From contig NZ_PGTO01000001.1 in assembly GCF_003284725.1 (NCBI RefSeq), forward strand, positions 482,445-546,444: a stretch of DNA of 64,000 nt, read 5' to 3'. The translations under genes and the position numbers were made by a program. Each line of letters opens with the position of its first letter. Position 1 is the stretch's first letter. Under the pieces are notes generated by a model. That model searched no databases and had not been told where the DNA came from. It saw nothing but the letters and a program-made list of their open reading frames with translations. Source of the DNA: Paramagnetospirillum kuznetsovii. GTDB lineage: Bacteria; Pseudomonadota; Alphaproteobacteria; Rhodospirillales; Magnetospirillaceae. Positions 19,566-28,558 of this stretch are shown in pieces.

Positions 19566-20812
19566 CTGGCCGCTTCGGGGTCGAGGAAGGGCTGATGAGC
19601 ATCGATCAGGCCTTGGCGCGCCTGCACCAACGTCTCGCCCCGGCGGTGGAGACCGAGACGGTTCCCCTGCGTCAGGCCCTGTTCCGCATCCTGGCCGAGG
19701 ATGTGGTGGCGGGCGTCAATGTGCCGCCCCACGACAATTCCGCCATGGACGGCTGGGCCTTCCGCCATGCCGATCTGCCCCCCGCCAATCTTGCCGACAC
19801 GGGCCGGTTGCCGGTGGTGGGCCGCGTCGCCGCCGGTCATCCCTTCGAGGGTGAACTGCCCAAGGGCGGCGCTGTGCGAATCTTTACCGGCGCTCCCATG
19901 CCGAGCGGCGCCGATACCGTCGCCATGCAGGAGGAATGCAGGGAGGACGGCGGTGCCGTCATCCTGCCGACTCGCTTGAAGCGCGGCGACAATGCCCGCG
20001 AGGCCGGCGAGGATATCGCCCGGGGCAGCGTGGCGCTGCATGCCGGCTGTCGACTGCGGCCGCAGGAACTGGGCGTCGCCGCCGCCATGGGTCGCGCGGA
20101 GATCGAGGTCTACCGGCCGCTGCGCGCCGCGATCTTTTCCACCGGCGACGAGATCCGCGAACCGGGCACGGTCCTGGCGCCCGGCTGCATCTTCGACACC
20201 AACCGCTTCACCGCCGGGGCCTTGCTGCGAAGCCTGGGCGCCGAGGTCACCGATCTCGGCATCCTGCCCGACAAGCTGGATATCATCCGCGACGCCCTCG
20301 GGGACGCGGCGGCCGGACACGACCTGATCCTGACCTCGGGCGGTGTCTCGGTGGGCGACGAGGACCATGTGAAGCCCGCCGTGCTGGCGCAGGGCTCGCT
20401 GGATTTCTGGCGCCTCGCCATCAAGCCCGGCCGCCCCGTCGCCTTGGGAGAGGTGGCGGGAACCCCGTTCATCGGCCTGCCCGGCAATCCGGTGGCGGTG
20501 ATGGTGACCTTCATGCTGATCGCCCGGCCCATGGTGCTGCGGCTGATGGGGGCCACCGAGACCGGCCTGACCCGTTTCCCGGTGGAAGCCGGTTTCGCCT
20601 TCCGGCACAAGCAGGGCCGCCGCGAATATCTGCGCGCCCGCCTCGCCCATGCCGACGGGCGGCTGGTGGCGGCCAAATTCCCCTCCGACGGGTCCGGGGT
20701 GCTGACCTCCATGACCTGGTCCGACGGGCTGGTGGACATTCCCGAGGACAAGGGCGACATCGCCCCCGGCGACATGGTCGACTTCGTGTCCTACGCGGAG
20801 ATGATGCGATGA
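19562..20812 (+). CDS. moeA: Molybdopterin molybdenumtransferase
   Basis: Inserts molybdate into adenylated molybdopterin to form molybdenum cofactor. 416 aa, near the usual length. Family segments seen are PPHDNSAMDGWAF (about residues 56-68), RIFTGAPMPSGADTV (about 105-119), IFSTGDEI in the MPT-binding domain, LTSGGVSVGDEDHV (about 257-270) and PGRPVALG followed by GLPGNPVAVMVTF. Start 19562 is favoured because it overlaps the mobB stop (ATGA) and the family begins about there; a second ATG 11 codons in (MSIDQAL) is the alternative. The stop overlaps moaD by ATGA. Confidence 0.94.
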   Translation: MTGRFGVEEGLMSIDQALARLHQRLAPAVETETVPLRQALFRILAEDVVAGVNVPPHDNSAMDGWAFRHADLPPANLADTGRLPVVGRVAAGHPFEGELPKGGAVRIFTGAPMPSGADTVAMQEECREDGGAVILPTRLKRGDNAREAGEDIARGSVALHAGCRLRPQELGVAAAMGRAEIEVYRPLRAAIFSTGDEIREPGTVLAPGCIFDTNRFTAGALLRSLGAEVTDLGILPDKLDIIRDALGDAAAGHDLILTSGGVSVGDEDHVKPAVLAQGSLDFWRLAIKPGRPVALGEVAGTPFIGLPGNPVAVMVTFMLIARPMVLRLMGATETGLTRFPVEAGFAFRHKQGRREYLRARLAHADGRLVAAKFPSDGSGVLTSMTWSDGLVDIPEDKGDIAPGDMVDFVSYAEMMR

Positions 20813-21060
20813 AGGTGCTCTACTTCGCCTGGCTGAAAGCCAAGACCGGCATCGGCGAGGAAGAGATCGCGCCGCCGCCGGGGGTCGCCACCGTGGGCCA
20901 ACTGGTCGAGCATCTGAAGACCCGCTCGCCGGGCCATGCGGCCGCGTTCGAAACGCTCTCGGTGGTGCGCGTGGCGGTCAATCAGGATTACGGCGGCCTC
21001 GACACCCCGGTCAAGGCGGGCGACGAGATTGCCTTCTTCCCCCCCGTGACCGGAGGCTGA
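20809..21060 (+). CDS. moaD: Molybdopterin synthase sulfur-carrier subunit
   Basis: 83-aa ubiquitin-like small subunit of molybdopterin synthase. It ends in the diglycine (PPVTGG) that is thiocarboxylated to donate sulfur. It begins MKVLYFAWLKAKTGIGEE, as the family does. The ATG at 20809 overlaps the moeA stop (ATGA). moaE, the large subunit it works with, starts two bases after its stop. Confidence 0.94.
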   Translation: MKVLYFAWLKAKTGIGEEEIAPPPGVATVGQLVEHLKTRSPGHAAAFETLSVVRVAVNQDYGGLDTPVKAGDEIAFFPPVTGG

Positions 21061-21061
21061 C

Positions 21062-21529
21062 ATGGCGATCCGGGTCCAGCGCGCGGATTTCGATCCCGGC
21101 GTCGAGCTGGACCGGTTCTGCACCGGCAAGACCAATGTGGGCGGCGTCTGCCTGTTCGTCGGGCTGGTGCGCGACTATATGGGCCACGACCCGCAAGCCG
21201 GGGCCGAGGTGCGCGCCATGACCCTGGAACACTATCCCGGCATGACCGAGCGGCAGTTGGAGGCCATCGAGGCGGAGGCGCGGAGTCGCTGGCCGCTGGA
21301 CGATGCCCTGGTGATTCACCGTTTCGGCCGGTTGGAGCCGGGCGAGCGCATCGTGCTGGTGGCGGCCAGCTCCGCCCATCGCGACGCCGCCTTCGAGGCT
21401 TGCCGCTTTCTGATCGACTGGCTGAAGACCAAGGCGCCGTTCTGGAAGGTGGAGCACACGCCCGACGGCGACGCCTGGGTGGACGCCAAGGAGTCCGACG
21501 ACAAGGCGGCGGAACGCTGGCTTAAATAG
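21062..21529 (+). CDS. moaE: Molybdopterin synthase catalytic subunit
   Basis: 155-aa large subunit that binds the precursor cyclic pyranopterin monophosphate and uses MoaD thiocarboxylate to build the dithiolene of molybdopterin. Family features are GGVCLFVGLVRDY near residue 28, the LEHYPGM motif near 56, HRFGRLEPGE near 87, and the catalytic lysine region DWLKTKAPFWK near 120-130. It is the last gene of the pgsA-moco run. Its 3' end overlaps by 8 bp the end of the convergent helical-protein gene. Confidence 0.94.
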   Translation: MAIRVQRADFDPGVELDRFCTGKTNVGGVCLFVGLVRDYMGHDPQAGAEVRAMTLEHYPGMTERQLEAIEAEARSRWPLDDALVIHRFGRLEPGERIVLVAASSAHRDAAFEACRFLIDWLKTKAPFWKVEHTPDGDAWVDAKESDDKAAERWLK

Positions 21530-22091
21530 ACGGCTTGGCGTCGAAATCGATCAGCTTGAAGACGCGGATCTCGATTTCGGCCAATTCCCTGATATCGCTG
21601 ACGATCTCGGCCAGGAAGCGGTCGTCGAGGCCGAGATCCTCGGTGGCGCCCATGGCGGTCAGCATATTGACCACCTCGTCATAGGACCGTTCCAGCTTGG
21701 CCGACAGGCCCAGGCGATAGACGGGATCCTTCAGGGCCTTTTCCACCTGTCCGCGAATGGCCACCAGCCGCTTTTGCAACTGGTCCATATTCATCTGCAA
21801 CAGTCGGCCGCGCACCTCATCCAGCAGCAGGTCGAAGTGCTGGCGGAAGTGTTCGTTGGCGGATTCGTTGATATTGGCGATGGCGAGGCCGATCAGGTTG
21901 CACAGGCGCGACAGCGCCTCGTCCATGTCGGCGGCGATTCGCCTGGCCTCGGTCGGCGCCATGTGGGGATCGCCCAGGCGACGGCGGAAGTTCTCGACCT
22001 CCTCTGCCACCCGCTTGGCCGACAGCAGGATATGGATCGCCTTCGTCTCGGCGGGACCGGCGGAGTCCAGACCCTTATCCGATCGTGCCAT
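21522..22091 (-). CDS. Conserved-looking helical protein, function unknown
   Basis: 189-aa soluble protein predicted almost wholly alpha-helical, rich in Leu, Arg, Glu and Asp, with no signal peptide or transmembrane stretch. No catalytic motif was seen. Start ATG 22091 is chosen over the open-frame start 16 codons upstream because GGGGGTGG lies just before it. It is convergent with moaE and overlaps its last codons. It is not in an obvious operon with the ferredoxin reductase gene that ends upstream of it on the same strand (60-bp gap), though read-through is possible. Confidence 0.7.
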   Translation of the reverse strand: MARSDKGLDSAGPAETKAIHILLSAKRVAEEVENFRRRLGDPHMAPTEARRIAADMDEALSRLCNLIGLAIANINESANEHFRQHFDLLLDEVRGRLLQMNMDQLQKRLVAIRGQVEKALKDPVYRLGLSAKLERSYDEVVNMLTAMGATEDLGLDDRFLAEIVSDIRELAEIEIRVFKLIDFDAKPSI

Positions 22092-22150
22092 CACCACCCC
22101 CAAAACCCGATGAGCGTCGCCGACACTATAATCGATCAACCGGCCAGATG

Positions 22151-23167
22151 CTATTTCACCCCCGGAACCCCGGAGGTGGTGGAGTGCTCGAAATGCAACG
22201 CCTCGCCGGGATGGACGATGTCATGGGCGGAATGGGCGACGCGGGCGGCCTCGGCGAAGCCCGACAGGATCAGCTTCAGCTTACCGGGATAGGCGCAGAT
22301 ATCGCCCGCGGCGAACACGCCCGGCGCGCTGGTGGCGCCGGTCGCGGGATCGACGGCGATGACGTGGCGGTCCATGGTCAAACCCCATTCGGCGATGGGG
22401 CCGAGATTGGACGACAGACCGTAGAAGGGGAGCAGGATATCGGCCTCAAGCCGCTTGGTCTGGCCGTCCAGATCGGCCACCACCACGGCGGACAGGCGGC
22501 CGTCTTCACCTTCAAGCGCGTGTAGCTGATAGGGCACCACCAGTTCGACGGCGCCGGATGCCGCCAATTGCTTCAGGCGCTCCTCGCTTTCCGGGGCGGC
22601 GCGGAACTTGGCGCGGCGATGGACCACCATGACCTTGGCGGCCACCTCGGACAGCGAGATGGCCCAGTCCACCGCGGAATCGCCGCCGCCCGCGATCACC
22701 ACCCGCTTGTCACGGAAATCCTCGCGACGGCGGACCAGATAGAACACGGAGGTACCCTCATAACGCTCCAACCCGTCCAGCGGCGGCCGGTTGGGACCGA
22801 AGGCGCCCGCTCCGGCGGCGATGATCACCACCGGGGCCAGGATGGTCTCGCCATTGGACAATCCACAGCGCCAGCGCCCGTCGGCCTCGCGCGCCAGGGA
22901 TTCCACCTGGACGCCGAAGTGATGAACCGGCGCGAAGGGGGCGGCCTGTTCCGCCAGCCGGTCCACCAGATCCGCGGCCAGGATGCTGGGATGGCCGGGA
23001 ATGTCGTAGATGGGCTTTTCCGGGTAAAGCGCGCTCAACTGCCCGCCCACCGCTTCCAGGGCGTCCACCACATGGCAGCGGATCTTGACCATGCCGCATT
23101 GGAAGACGGCGAACAGCCCCACCGGGCCTGCTCCCACCACGAGGGCATCGGTTTCGTGTACGGTCAT
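22151..23167 (-). CDS. Ferredoxin-NADP+ reductase, thioredoxin-reductase-like (type 2)
   Basis: 338-aa flavoprotein with two dinucleotide folds: FAD-binding GAGPVGLFAV near residue 12, and NADP-binding GGGDSAVDWA near 160. There is no CxxC redox disulfide between them, which separates it from thioredoxin reductase and fits the TrxR-like ferredoxin-NADP+ reductases. The C-terminal AAGDICAYPGKLKLILSGFAEA is typical of that group. The start MTVHETDALVV (23167) has GGGAG upstream. It lies 11 bp after the HAD hydrolase gene, so hydrolase, reductase and pyrD are probably co-transcribed. It would shuttle electrons between NADPH and ferredoxin. Confidence 0.88.
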   Translation of the reverse strand: MTVHETDALVVGAGPVGLFAVFQCGMVKIRCHVVDALEAVGGQLSALYPEKPIYDIPGHPSILAADLVDRLAEQAAPFAPVHHFGVQVESLAREADGRWRCGLSNGETILAPVVIIAAGAGAFGPNRPPLDGLERYEGTSVFYLVRRREDFRDKRVVIAGGGDSAVDWAISLSEVAAKVMVVHRRAKFRAAPESEERLKQLAASGAVELVVPYQLHALEGEDGRLSAVVVADLDGQTKRLEADILLPFYGLSSNLGPIAEWGLTMDRHVIAVDPATGATSAPGVFAAGDICAYPGKLKLILSGFAEAARVAHSAHDIVHPGEALHFEHSTTSGVPGVK

Positions 23168-23178
23168 ATGGAGACTCC

Positions 23179-24045
23179 CTACCACGCGAACTTGACCATG
23201 GCCGCCGCCGGAGTCTCGCCGTGGTGGCGGATCAGTTCGGCCAGGCGCACCGGATCGGGGGACTCGCCCCATTTGATGCCCAATTCATCGGCATGAATGC
23301 CGCCGGTGACCAGCACCGCGTCGATGCCCGCGGTCCGGGCACCGCGAATATCGGTGTGCAATGCGTCGCCCACGGCGCAGACCCGCCCGCGTTCCGCGAT
23401 GCCCAGCATTTCAAGCGCCAAGTCGTAGATGGCGGGGTCGGGCTTGCCCCGATCGGCGACCAGTCCACCCATGTCGGAATAGCGGCTGGCGATGGCGCCG
23501 GCGCAGGTGATGCGCTTGCCCTGGCGGATGACCACATGGTCGGGATTGGCGCAGATCATGGGCAGACGGCGCGCCAGCGCCCGCTCGAGGATGGGCTGAT
23601 AATCTGCGACGGTCTCGGACAGTTCCACCGGACCGGTATTGACGATGAAATCGGCGCTGTCCAGATCCGTCACCGCATAGGCCAGGGTGTCGAAGACGTT
23701 GCGGTCGCGCTCGGGGCCCAGGTGATAGAGCTTGGAGCCCAGGGCGGCGAAGAACGGATCCTGGCGGCGCGCCAATTCCAGATGCACCGCTTCGCCCGAT
23801 GACAGAACCTCGTCATAAAGCTCGCGCGGGATGCCGAGGCGGGTCAACTGCTCGATCAGGGCGCTTGATCGCCGGGGCGCGTTGGACAGCATGATGGTGC
23901 GCTTGCCCGCCCGCCGCAGATCGGCCAGGGTCTCGGCGACGCCGGGATAGGCCTCGACGCCGTCATGAATGACGCCCCACAGATCGAGGACGAAGCCGTC
24001 GTAACGCTCCGCCAGCCGCTCCAGCCCGGAGATCAGCGGGATCAC
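23179..24045 (-). CDS. HAD-IIA family hydrolase
   Basis: 288-aa haloacid-dehalogenase superfamily phosphatase of class IIA (NagD-like). Motif I is DLWGVIHDG near residues 21-29 (DxWGVxxxG replaces the usual DxDG), motif II is LSNAPRRSS near 53, and the C-terminal VGDALHTDIRGARTAGID carries motif IV near 225-242. Such proteins dephosphorylate small sugar or nucleotide phosphates; the substrate here is unknown. Its start overlaps the pyrD stop codon by 4 bp (ATGA), so it is translationally coupled to pyrD. Confidence 0.88.
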   Translation of the reverse strand: MIPLISGLERLAERYDGFVLDLWGVIHDGVEAYPGVAETLADLRRAGKRTIMLSNAPRRSSALIEQLTRLGIPRELYDEVLSSGEAVHLELARRQDPFFAALGSKLYHLGPERDRNVFDTLAYAVTDLDSADFIVNTGPVELSETVADYQPILERALARRLPMICANPDHVVIRQGKRITCAGAIASRYSDMGGLVADRGKPDPAIYDLALEMLGIAERGRVCAVGDALHTDIRGARTAGIDAVLVTGGIHADELGIKWGESPDPVRLAELIRHHGETPAAAMVKFAW

Positions 24046-25109
24046 GGCTTGACCTCGCGATGATCCACTCCCACCGCCTCGGCGACGGAGGCAAAGCCGT
24101 CGCGGGTCAGCAGGTCCAAAAGCTCGTGCTTGATGCGGGTGACGAGGCCGGGGCCGTGATAGACCATGGCGGAATAGAGCTGCACCAGCGAGGCGCCCGC
24201 GCGGATCTTCACATAGGCCTCGGAGCCGGAGGCGACGCCGCCGACGCCGATGATGGGCAGCTTGCCCTGGGTCAGCTCGTACATGCGGCGCAATACGGCG
24301 GTGGAGGCCTCGAACAGCGGTGCGCCGGACAGGCCGCCGGTCTCCTTGGCATTGGCCGAACGCAGGCTTTCCGGGCGTGCCACCGTGGTGTTGGAGATGA
24401 TCAAGCCGTCCAGGGCGCCTGCCAGGGCGACGGCGGCGATATCGGCCAGATCCTCCCAGGCGAGATCGGGGGCGATCTTCAGCAGCAGGGGCGGCGCGCC
24501 ACTGGGCATGGCCTTGACCAGGGCGGCACGGGTGCGGCCCACCAGGGATTCCAGCTGATCACGGCCCTGCAGCGCGCGCAGGCCGGGCGTGTTGGGCGAC
24601 GACACGTTGATGACCAGATAATCGGACAGGGACGCCAGCCGGGCGGCGCCGATCTCGTAATCGGCGGCGGCGTCCTCGGTGTCCTTGTTCTTGCCCAGAT
24701 TGGCGCCGACGATGCCGACCCGGCGACGGGCGGCCAGCCGGGCGGCGGCGGCCTCGACACCTTCGTTGTTGAAGCCCATGCGGTTGATCACCGCTTCGTC
24801 CTCGGGCAGGCGGAACATGCGCGGCTTGGGATTTCCCGGCTGCGGCCGGGGCGTCACCGAACCGATCTCCACGAAGCCGAAGCCCTGGTTCAGCATGGTG
24901 TCGGGCACTTCGGCGTTCTTGTCGAACCCGGCGGCCAGGCCGATGGGATTGGCGAAGTCGCGTCCCCACAGCCGCATGGCCAGGGCGGGGGGATCGAAGC
25001 GTGGCTGGGCGGGCACCAGCCCGGTCTTCAGCAGCCGAACGGTCAGGCCGTGGGCGGTCTCGGCATCGAGCATGCGGACCAGGGGGCCGACTAAGCTATA
25101 ATAGTCCAC
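24042..25109 (-). CDS. pyrD: Dihydroorotate dehydrogenase (quinone), class 2
   Basis: Fourth step of pyrimidine synthesis; oxidises dihydroorotate to orotate and passes electrons to membrane quinone. 355 aa. The N-terminal extension (MDYYSLVGPLVRMLDAETAHGL) is the membrane-associating helix pair of class 2. The FMN barrel shows NPIGLAAGFDKNAE, FVEIGSVTPRPQPGNPKPR, NRMGFNNEG, the catalytic-Ser segment NVSSPNTPGLR, and GVGGVASGSEAY. The quinone it reduces is also the substrate of the bc1 complex encoded at 32-34.6 kb. The DUF952 gene ends 3 bp upstream. Confidence 0.97.
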   Translation of the reverse strand: MDYYSLVGPLVRMLDAETAHGLTVRLLKTGLVPAQPRFDPPALAMRLWGRDFANPIGLAAGFDKNAEVPDTMLNQGFGFVEIGSVTPRPQPGNPKPRMFRLPEDEAVINRMGFNNEGVEAAAARLAARRRVGIVGANLGKNKDTEDAAADYEIGAARLASLSDYLVINVSSPNTPGLRALQGRDQLESLVGRTRAALVKAMPSGAPPLLLKIAPDLAWEDLADIAAVALAGALDGLIISNTTVARPESLRSANAKETGGLSGAPLFEASTAVLRRMYELTQGKLPIIGVGGVASGSEAYVKIRAGASLVQLYSAMVYHGPGLVTRIKHELLDLLTRDGFASVAEAVGVDHREVKP

Positions 25110-25112
25110 GTC

Positions 25113-25469
25113 TCAGTCCTCGATCTCGGGAAACACATGGCATCCGACGTCGGCGTCCAGCGGCAGATCCTTGACCCATTTCACCGCCTCCAGGGACAGT
25201 GGCCCATGGAGATGGGGGAACAGTGCTCCGCCACGGGATGTCTCCCATTTCAGACTCGGCCCCAGGCGGCCGGGATCGACCGCCACCAGAACCAGTCCGT
25301 CCTGGCCTGCGCGATGCTTGGCGACGCTTTCCACCACTTGGGCGGGGCCGGAAAAATGAATGAATCCGTCGGCCTTGTCCTGCGACGAGCCGTCGTAGCG
25401 CCCGGATTCCCGGGCGGTCTTCCATTCGGCATGGCGGCAAACGTGATAGATGGTCTTGCAGTCGGTCAT
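25113..25469 (-). CDS. DUF952 family protein
   Basis: 118-aa cytosolic protein matching the DUF952 pattern: IYHVCRHAEW at the start, the DGFIHFSGPAQV motif near residues 34-46, a central VDPGRLGPSLKWE, and FPHLHGPL near 84-91. Members are found beside pyrD in many Alphaproteobacteria, as here, where pyrD starts 3 bp downstream. Its biochemical role is unknown. A long frame over the same bases starts further upstream but lacks family sequence. Confidence 0.85.
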   Translation of the reverse strand: MTDCKTIYHVCRHAEWKTARESGRYDGSSQDKADGFIHFSGPAQVVESVAKHRAGQDGLVLVAVDPGRLGPSLKWETSRGGALFPHLHGPLSLEAVKWVKDLPLDADVGCHVFPEIED

Positions 25470-25693
25470 GGCGGCGGACCATACAAGATGATTGCCTCAA
25501 AGGCCAGTCGCCGCCGTGGCTGCGCGCCTTTTCATTATGAGAATGACGAAGAGTAACATAAACTTGCATAGGAAAGACCGTCGCATCGAGCGCGCTTGCC
25601 TGGCGCCGATCGGGGAGAGGCATTCATGGGTTGCCGTGATGCCTCGCGACGGTGTAGGTATAACTACGACCGGCTATACCCGGTGGGGGAGCA

Positions 25694-26350
25694 ATGAAGA
25701 TCCTGATTGCCGATGACCATGAATTGTTCCGGGATGGGCTTAGGCATGTCCTCGACCAGTTCGAAGGTCCACCGACCATCGTCGAGGCCGCCGATTTTCC
25801 CGAGGCCTTGGCCATTGTCCAGGCCGACAAGGATATTGGCATCGTCTTGCTGGATCTTTCCATGCCGGGCATGGCCTGGACCGAGGGTCTTGGCAAGCTG
25901 AAGGAAATGCTTCCCGCCACGGTGCCGGTGATCGTGCTGTCCGCGTCCGATGACCGCCGCCACGTGCTGCAGGCCGTCAATATGGGAGCCTCGGGCTTCA
26001 TCCCCAAGACCTCGTCGTCGCGCGTCATGCTGTCGGCGCTGAAGCTGGTGATGTCGGGCGGCGTCTATCTGCCGACGGCCTTGCTGGAGACCGACAGTTC
26101 TGATTCCGACGGCACGCCAGTGGCAGGCGATGCCGCTGTCGCCGCGCTGACGCCGCGCCAGAAGGAAGTGCTGGCGCTGCTGGGCCAGGGTAAATCCAAC
26201 AAGGAAATCGCCCGTGTCCTGGAATTGGCCGAGGGTACGGTGAAGCTGCACGTCACCGCCATCTTGAAGGCGCTGAACGTCAACAACCGCACCCGTGCCG
26301 TGGTGGCGGCGTCCCATTTGGGGCTGACCGCCCCGGAGTCACGTCGCTAG
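25694..26350 (+). CDS. LuxR/NarL-type response regulator
   Basis: 218-aa two-component response regulator. The receiver domain has the acidic pair in ILIADDHE (residues 4-11), the phosphoacceptor Asp in VLLDLSMPG near residue 54, and the conserved Lys in IPKTSS near 105. The C-terminal LuxR helix-turn-helix runs from LTPRQKEVLALLGQGKSNKE to about residue 210. A GGGGGAG lies just before the ATG. No histidine kinase is adjacent, so it is an orphan in this window. The gene is followed at once by the convergent IalB-like gene. Confidence 0.92.
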   Translation: MKILIADDHELFRDGLRHVLDQFEGPPTIVEAADFPEALAIVQADKDIGIVLLDLSMPGMAWTEGLGKLKEMLPATVPVIVLSASDDRRHVLQAVNMGASGFIPKTSSSRVMLSALKLVMSGGVYLPTALLETDSSDSDGTPVAGDAAVAALTPRQKEVLALLGQGKSNKEIARVLELAEGTVKLHVTAILKALNVNNRTRAVVAASHLGLTAPESRR

Positions 26351-26890
26351 CTAGCGCTTGACGCCGCAGGCCTTGTCGGCCGCGGCCAGCGCATCGGAAA
26401 AGCCTGCCAGCGAGAAGGTGGCGGTGATGTCGCTCCCCTTGGCCGGGGTGGCGTGCATGATGGCGTCCTTGCCCTTGCGCAGGGAATCCACGATGGACTT
26501 GTCGGCCTTGGCATCCTCGGCCCAGGCACGGTCACCCTTGGTGAACATGGCGTGCGGCTTGGTGCCGACCCGCAATTCCACCTTGGAGTCCTTCTTGAAG
26601 CCGTAGGCGCCGCTGATGCTGACTTCGTCCATGCTCTTGCCGCCCGAACGATGGGTGACGGTGAGGTGGGTCGTGGTCTTCGCACCCTTTTCGCCGCCCT
26701 GAACCTTGCCGGCCGCCACCGCCAGATAGCAGGTCTTGGCCGAACCGTCGGTAAACATGAGCGCGTCCCAATCCCCGAAGGTGCCGAGACGCTTGGTGGC
26801 ATCGGCGGCCGGAGCGGCCCAGGCGGACGCGGATGGGGCGCAAATGGAGACGACGGCGGCGACGGCTGCGGCGAAAAGGGCCTGTTTCAT
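26351..26890 (-). CDS. Invasion-associated locus B (IalB)-like exported protein
   Basis: 179-aa periplasmic protein. The start ATG 26890 gives MKQALFAAAVAAVVS with an AxA cleavage site (SASAWAA), a standard Sec signal peptide; an upstream frame extension of 21 codons would bury it. The mature part has the IalB arrangement FGDWDALMFTDGSAKTC and a TVTHRSGGKSMDEVSISGAYGFKK segment; two cysteines (near the start and at the end, KACGVKR) could form a disulfide. Homologues are common in Alphaproteobacteria and not limited to pathogens; their role is unclear. It lies 13 bp downstream of the PPK2 gene. Confidence 0.75.
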   Translation of the reverse strand: MKQALFAAAVAAVVSICAPSASAWAAPAADATKRLGTFGDWDALMFTDGSAKTCYLAVAAGKVQGGEKGAKTTTHLTVTHRSGGKSMDEVSISGAYGFKKDSKVELRVGTKPHAMFTKGDRAWAEDAKADKSIVDSLRKGKDAIMHATPAKGSDITATFSLAGFSDALAAADKACGVKR

Positions 26891-26903
26891 AACGTCCTCT
26901 AGG

Positions 26904-27884
26904 TTAAGGAATCGGCGAGACACCAAGGATGTGCTCGGTCTTGTGAACCACATGGGCGCCCTTGCCGACGATCAGCGGATCGGGCAAATGCACCACCGAC
27001 TTGTCCTTGCCGGGATAATCCAGCGAGTTCAGGAAATGGAGCATGCAATTGAGGCGGGCGCGTTTTTTATCATCGGATTTGACGATGGTCCAGGGCGCGT
27101 CGGCGGTGTCGGTATAAAAGAACATGGCTTCCTTGGCCTCGGTATATTCCGGCCATTTGCCCAGCGACGCCTTGTCGATGGGTGACAGCTTCCACTGCTT
27201 GAGCGGATCGTTCTCACGCGCCTTGAAGCGACGGCGCTGCTCGTCCTGAGTCACCGAGAACCAGTATTTGTAAAGCTTGATGCCGGAACGGACCAGCATG
27301 CGTTCGACCTCGGGGGTCTGGCGCATGAATTCCAGGTATTCCGCCGGGGTGCAGAATCCCATGACCCGTTCGACGCCCGCCCTGTTGTACCAGGAGCGGT
27401 CGAAGAACACCATTTCACCCGAGGTGGGCAGGTGTTGGACATAGCGCTGGAAGAACCACTGGCCCCGTTCGAGATCGCTGGGCTTTTCCAGCGCGACCAC
27501 GCGGGCGGCCCGCGGGTTGAGATGTTCCATGAAGCGCTTGATGGTGCCGCCCTTGCCTGCGGCGTCGCGGCCTTCGAACAGCACCACGAATTTCTGGCCG
27601 GTCTCCTTGACCCACAGTTGGACCTTGAGCAACTCGGCCTGAAGCGAGGCCTTCTTCGCCTCGTACTCGGCCCGGCCCATCCGGCTCTTATAAGGATATT
27701 CACCGGTCTCGAAGGCATGACGCACCGCTTCGGGGTCGTGCTTCATCTCCGCCAGGTCATGGCGGGCCTGGGCGGCGGGCGTGGCGGGCTTGGGAGCAGG
27801 CTTGGACTTCTTGGCGACGGATTTGGCGACCGGCTGGGCGGCAACCACCGCCGCCGGATTGGCGTCGTCTTCGGGAATGGTCAT
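26904..27884 (-). CDS. ppk2: Polyphosphate kinase 2
   Basis: 326-aa PPK2-family enzyme that uses polyphosphate to phosphorylate nucleoside diphosphates (or the reverse). Walker A is FEGRDAAGKGGTIKR near residues 100-114 and the Walker B/lid region is FFDRSWYNRAGVERVMGFC near 158-176, both as in PPK2. The N-terminus (about 60 residues) is a low-complexity Ala/Lys/Pro extension. Start ATG 27884 is favoured by a strong GGGGGGAA upstream, over a GTG 15 codons earlier. Single-domain length points to class I (ADP to ATP). Polyphosphate granules are common in the suspected genus. Confidence 0.93.
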   Translation of the reverse strand: MTIPEDDANPAAVVAAQPVAKSVAKKSKPAPKPATPAAQARHDLAEMKHDPEAVRHAFETGEYPYKSRMGRAEYEAKKASLQAELLKVQLWVKETGQKFVVLFEGRDAAGKGGTIKRFMEHLNPRAARVVALEKPSDLERGQWFFQRYVQHLPTSGEMVFFDRSWYNRAGVERVMGFCTPAEYLEFMRQTPEVERMLVRSGIKLYKYWFSVTQDEQRRRFKARENDPLKQWKLSPIDKASLGKWPEYTEAKEAMFFYTDTADAPWTIVKSDDKKRARLNCMLHFLNSLDYPGKDKSVVHLPDPLIVGKGAHVVHKTEHILGVSPIP

Positions 27885-27999
27885 GCGTCGTTCCCCCCAA
27901 TTGTCTTTATTGGGCGAAAGTCTAGACACTTTTCAGGTCGGCTGTCCATCGGTCGGCGGCTTCGGCGGGGCTGTCGGTGGATTGCGGACGGGCCGTCCC

Positions 28000-28431
28000 C
28001 TACTTGGCGAGCTTTTGTGCGATGACGGTTTCGCAGCCCATCAGCCAGGCCACCTTTTTCAGCCGGGCGCTTTGCAGGGCGGCTTCGTGGCGTTCTTTCT
28101 CGATGCGGTCGTCGATGCGTCCCTGTTCTCGCGACAGCCGCATCATCTTTTCCTCCAGGGCGGGATTCTCGCGGGCCTCGCGCTCGATCTCGGCTTCATT
28201 GCGGGCGCGCCGGGCCGGCTGGGTCAGCAGGTTGTTGCGCTCCACGATGACGGCGTCCAATTGGGTCTGCCAAAAGCCGGATCGATAGATCGCGGCGCTG
28301 AAGGCGGCGGGGCCGCCCGCGGGTTCGCAGGACTCGTTGAGCGCTACTTTGTCGGGCGGCAGAGTGGCCCAAAAGAACAGCGCAAATCCTCCGGCGAGGA
28401 TCAGCGCGTCGCGGGCTTTAATTCTGGCCAT
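28000..28431 (-). CDS. Small membrane-anchored coiled-coil protein, unknown
   Basis: 143-aa protein. Residues 8-24 (DALILAGGFALFFWATL) form one hydrophobic helix after a basic start, so it is probably anchored with its C-terminus outside. Residues 55-125 are rich in Arg, Glu and Gln with heptad-like spacing (EAEIEREARENPALEEKMM and onwards), suggesting a coiled coil. One Cys lies on either side of the helix-rich part (ESCEP and MGCET). No family was recognised. It stands alone between the PPK2 gene and a 51-aa membrane protein gene on the same strand. Confidence 0.6.
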   Translation of the reverse strand: MARIKARDALILAGGFALFFWATLPPDKVALNESCEPAGGPAAFSAAIYRSGFWQTQLDAVIVERNNLLTQPARRARNEAEIEREARENPALEEKMMRLSREQGRIDDRIEKERHEAALQSARLKKVAWLMGCETVIAQKLAK

Positions 28432-28558
28432 GACCTTGAACTCCCGGCCTGTCCGTATCCGTTAAGGGTACGACCATCCGAGGATGCTGGCAATCGGTCC
28501 CACCGAACTGCAAGGAATGCGAAAAAAGCCGGTCGCGAAGCGGTCTCGAGCCGGACGG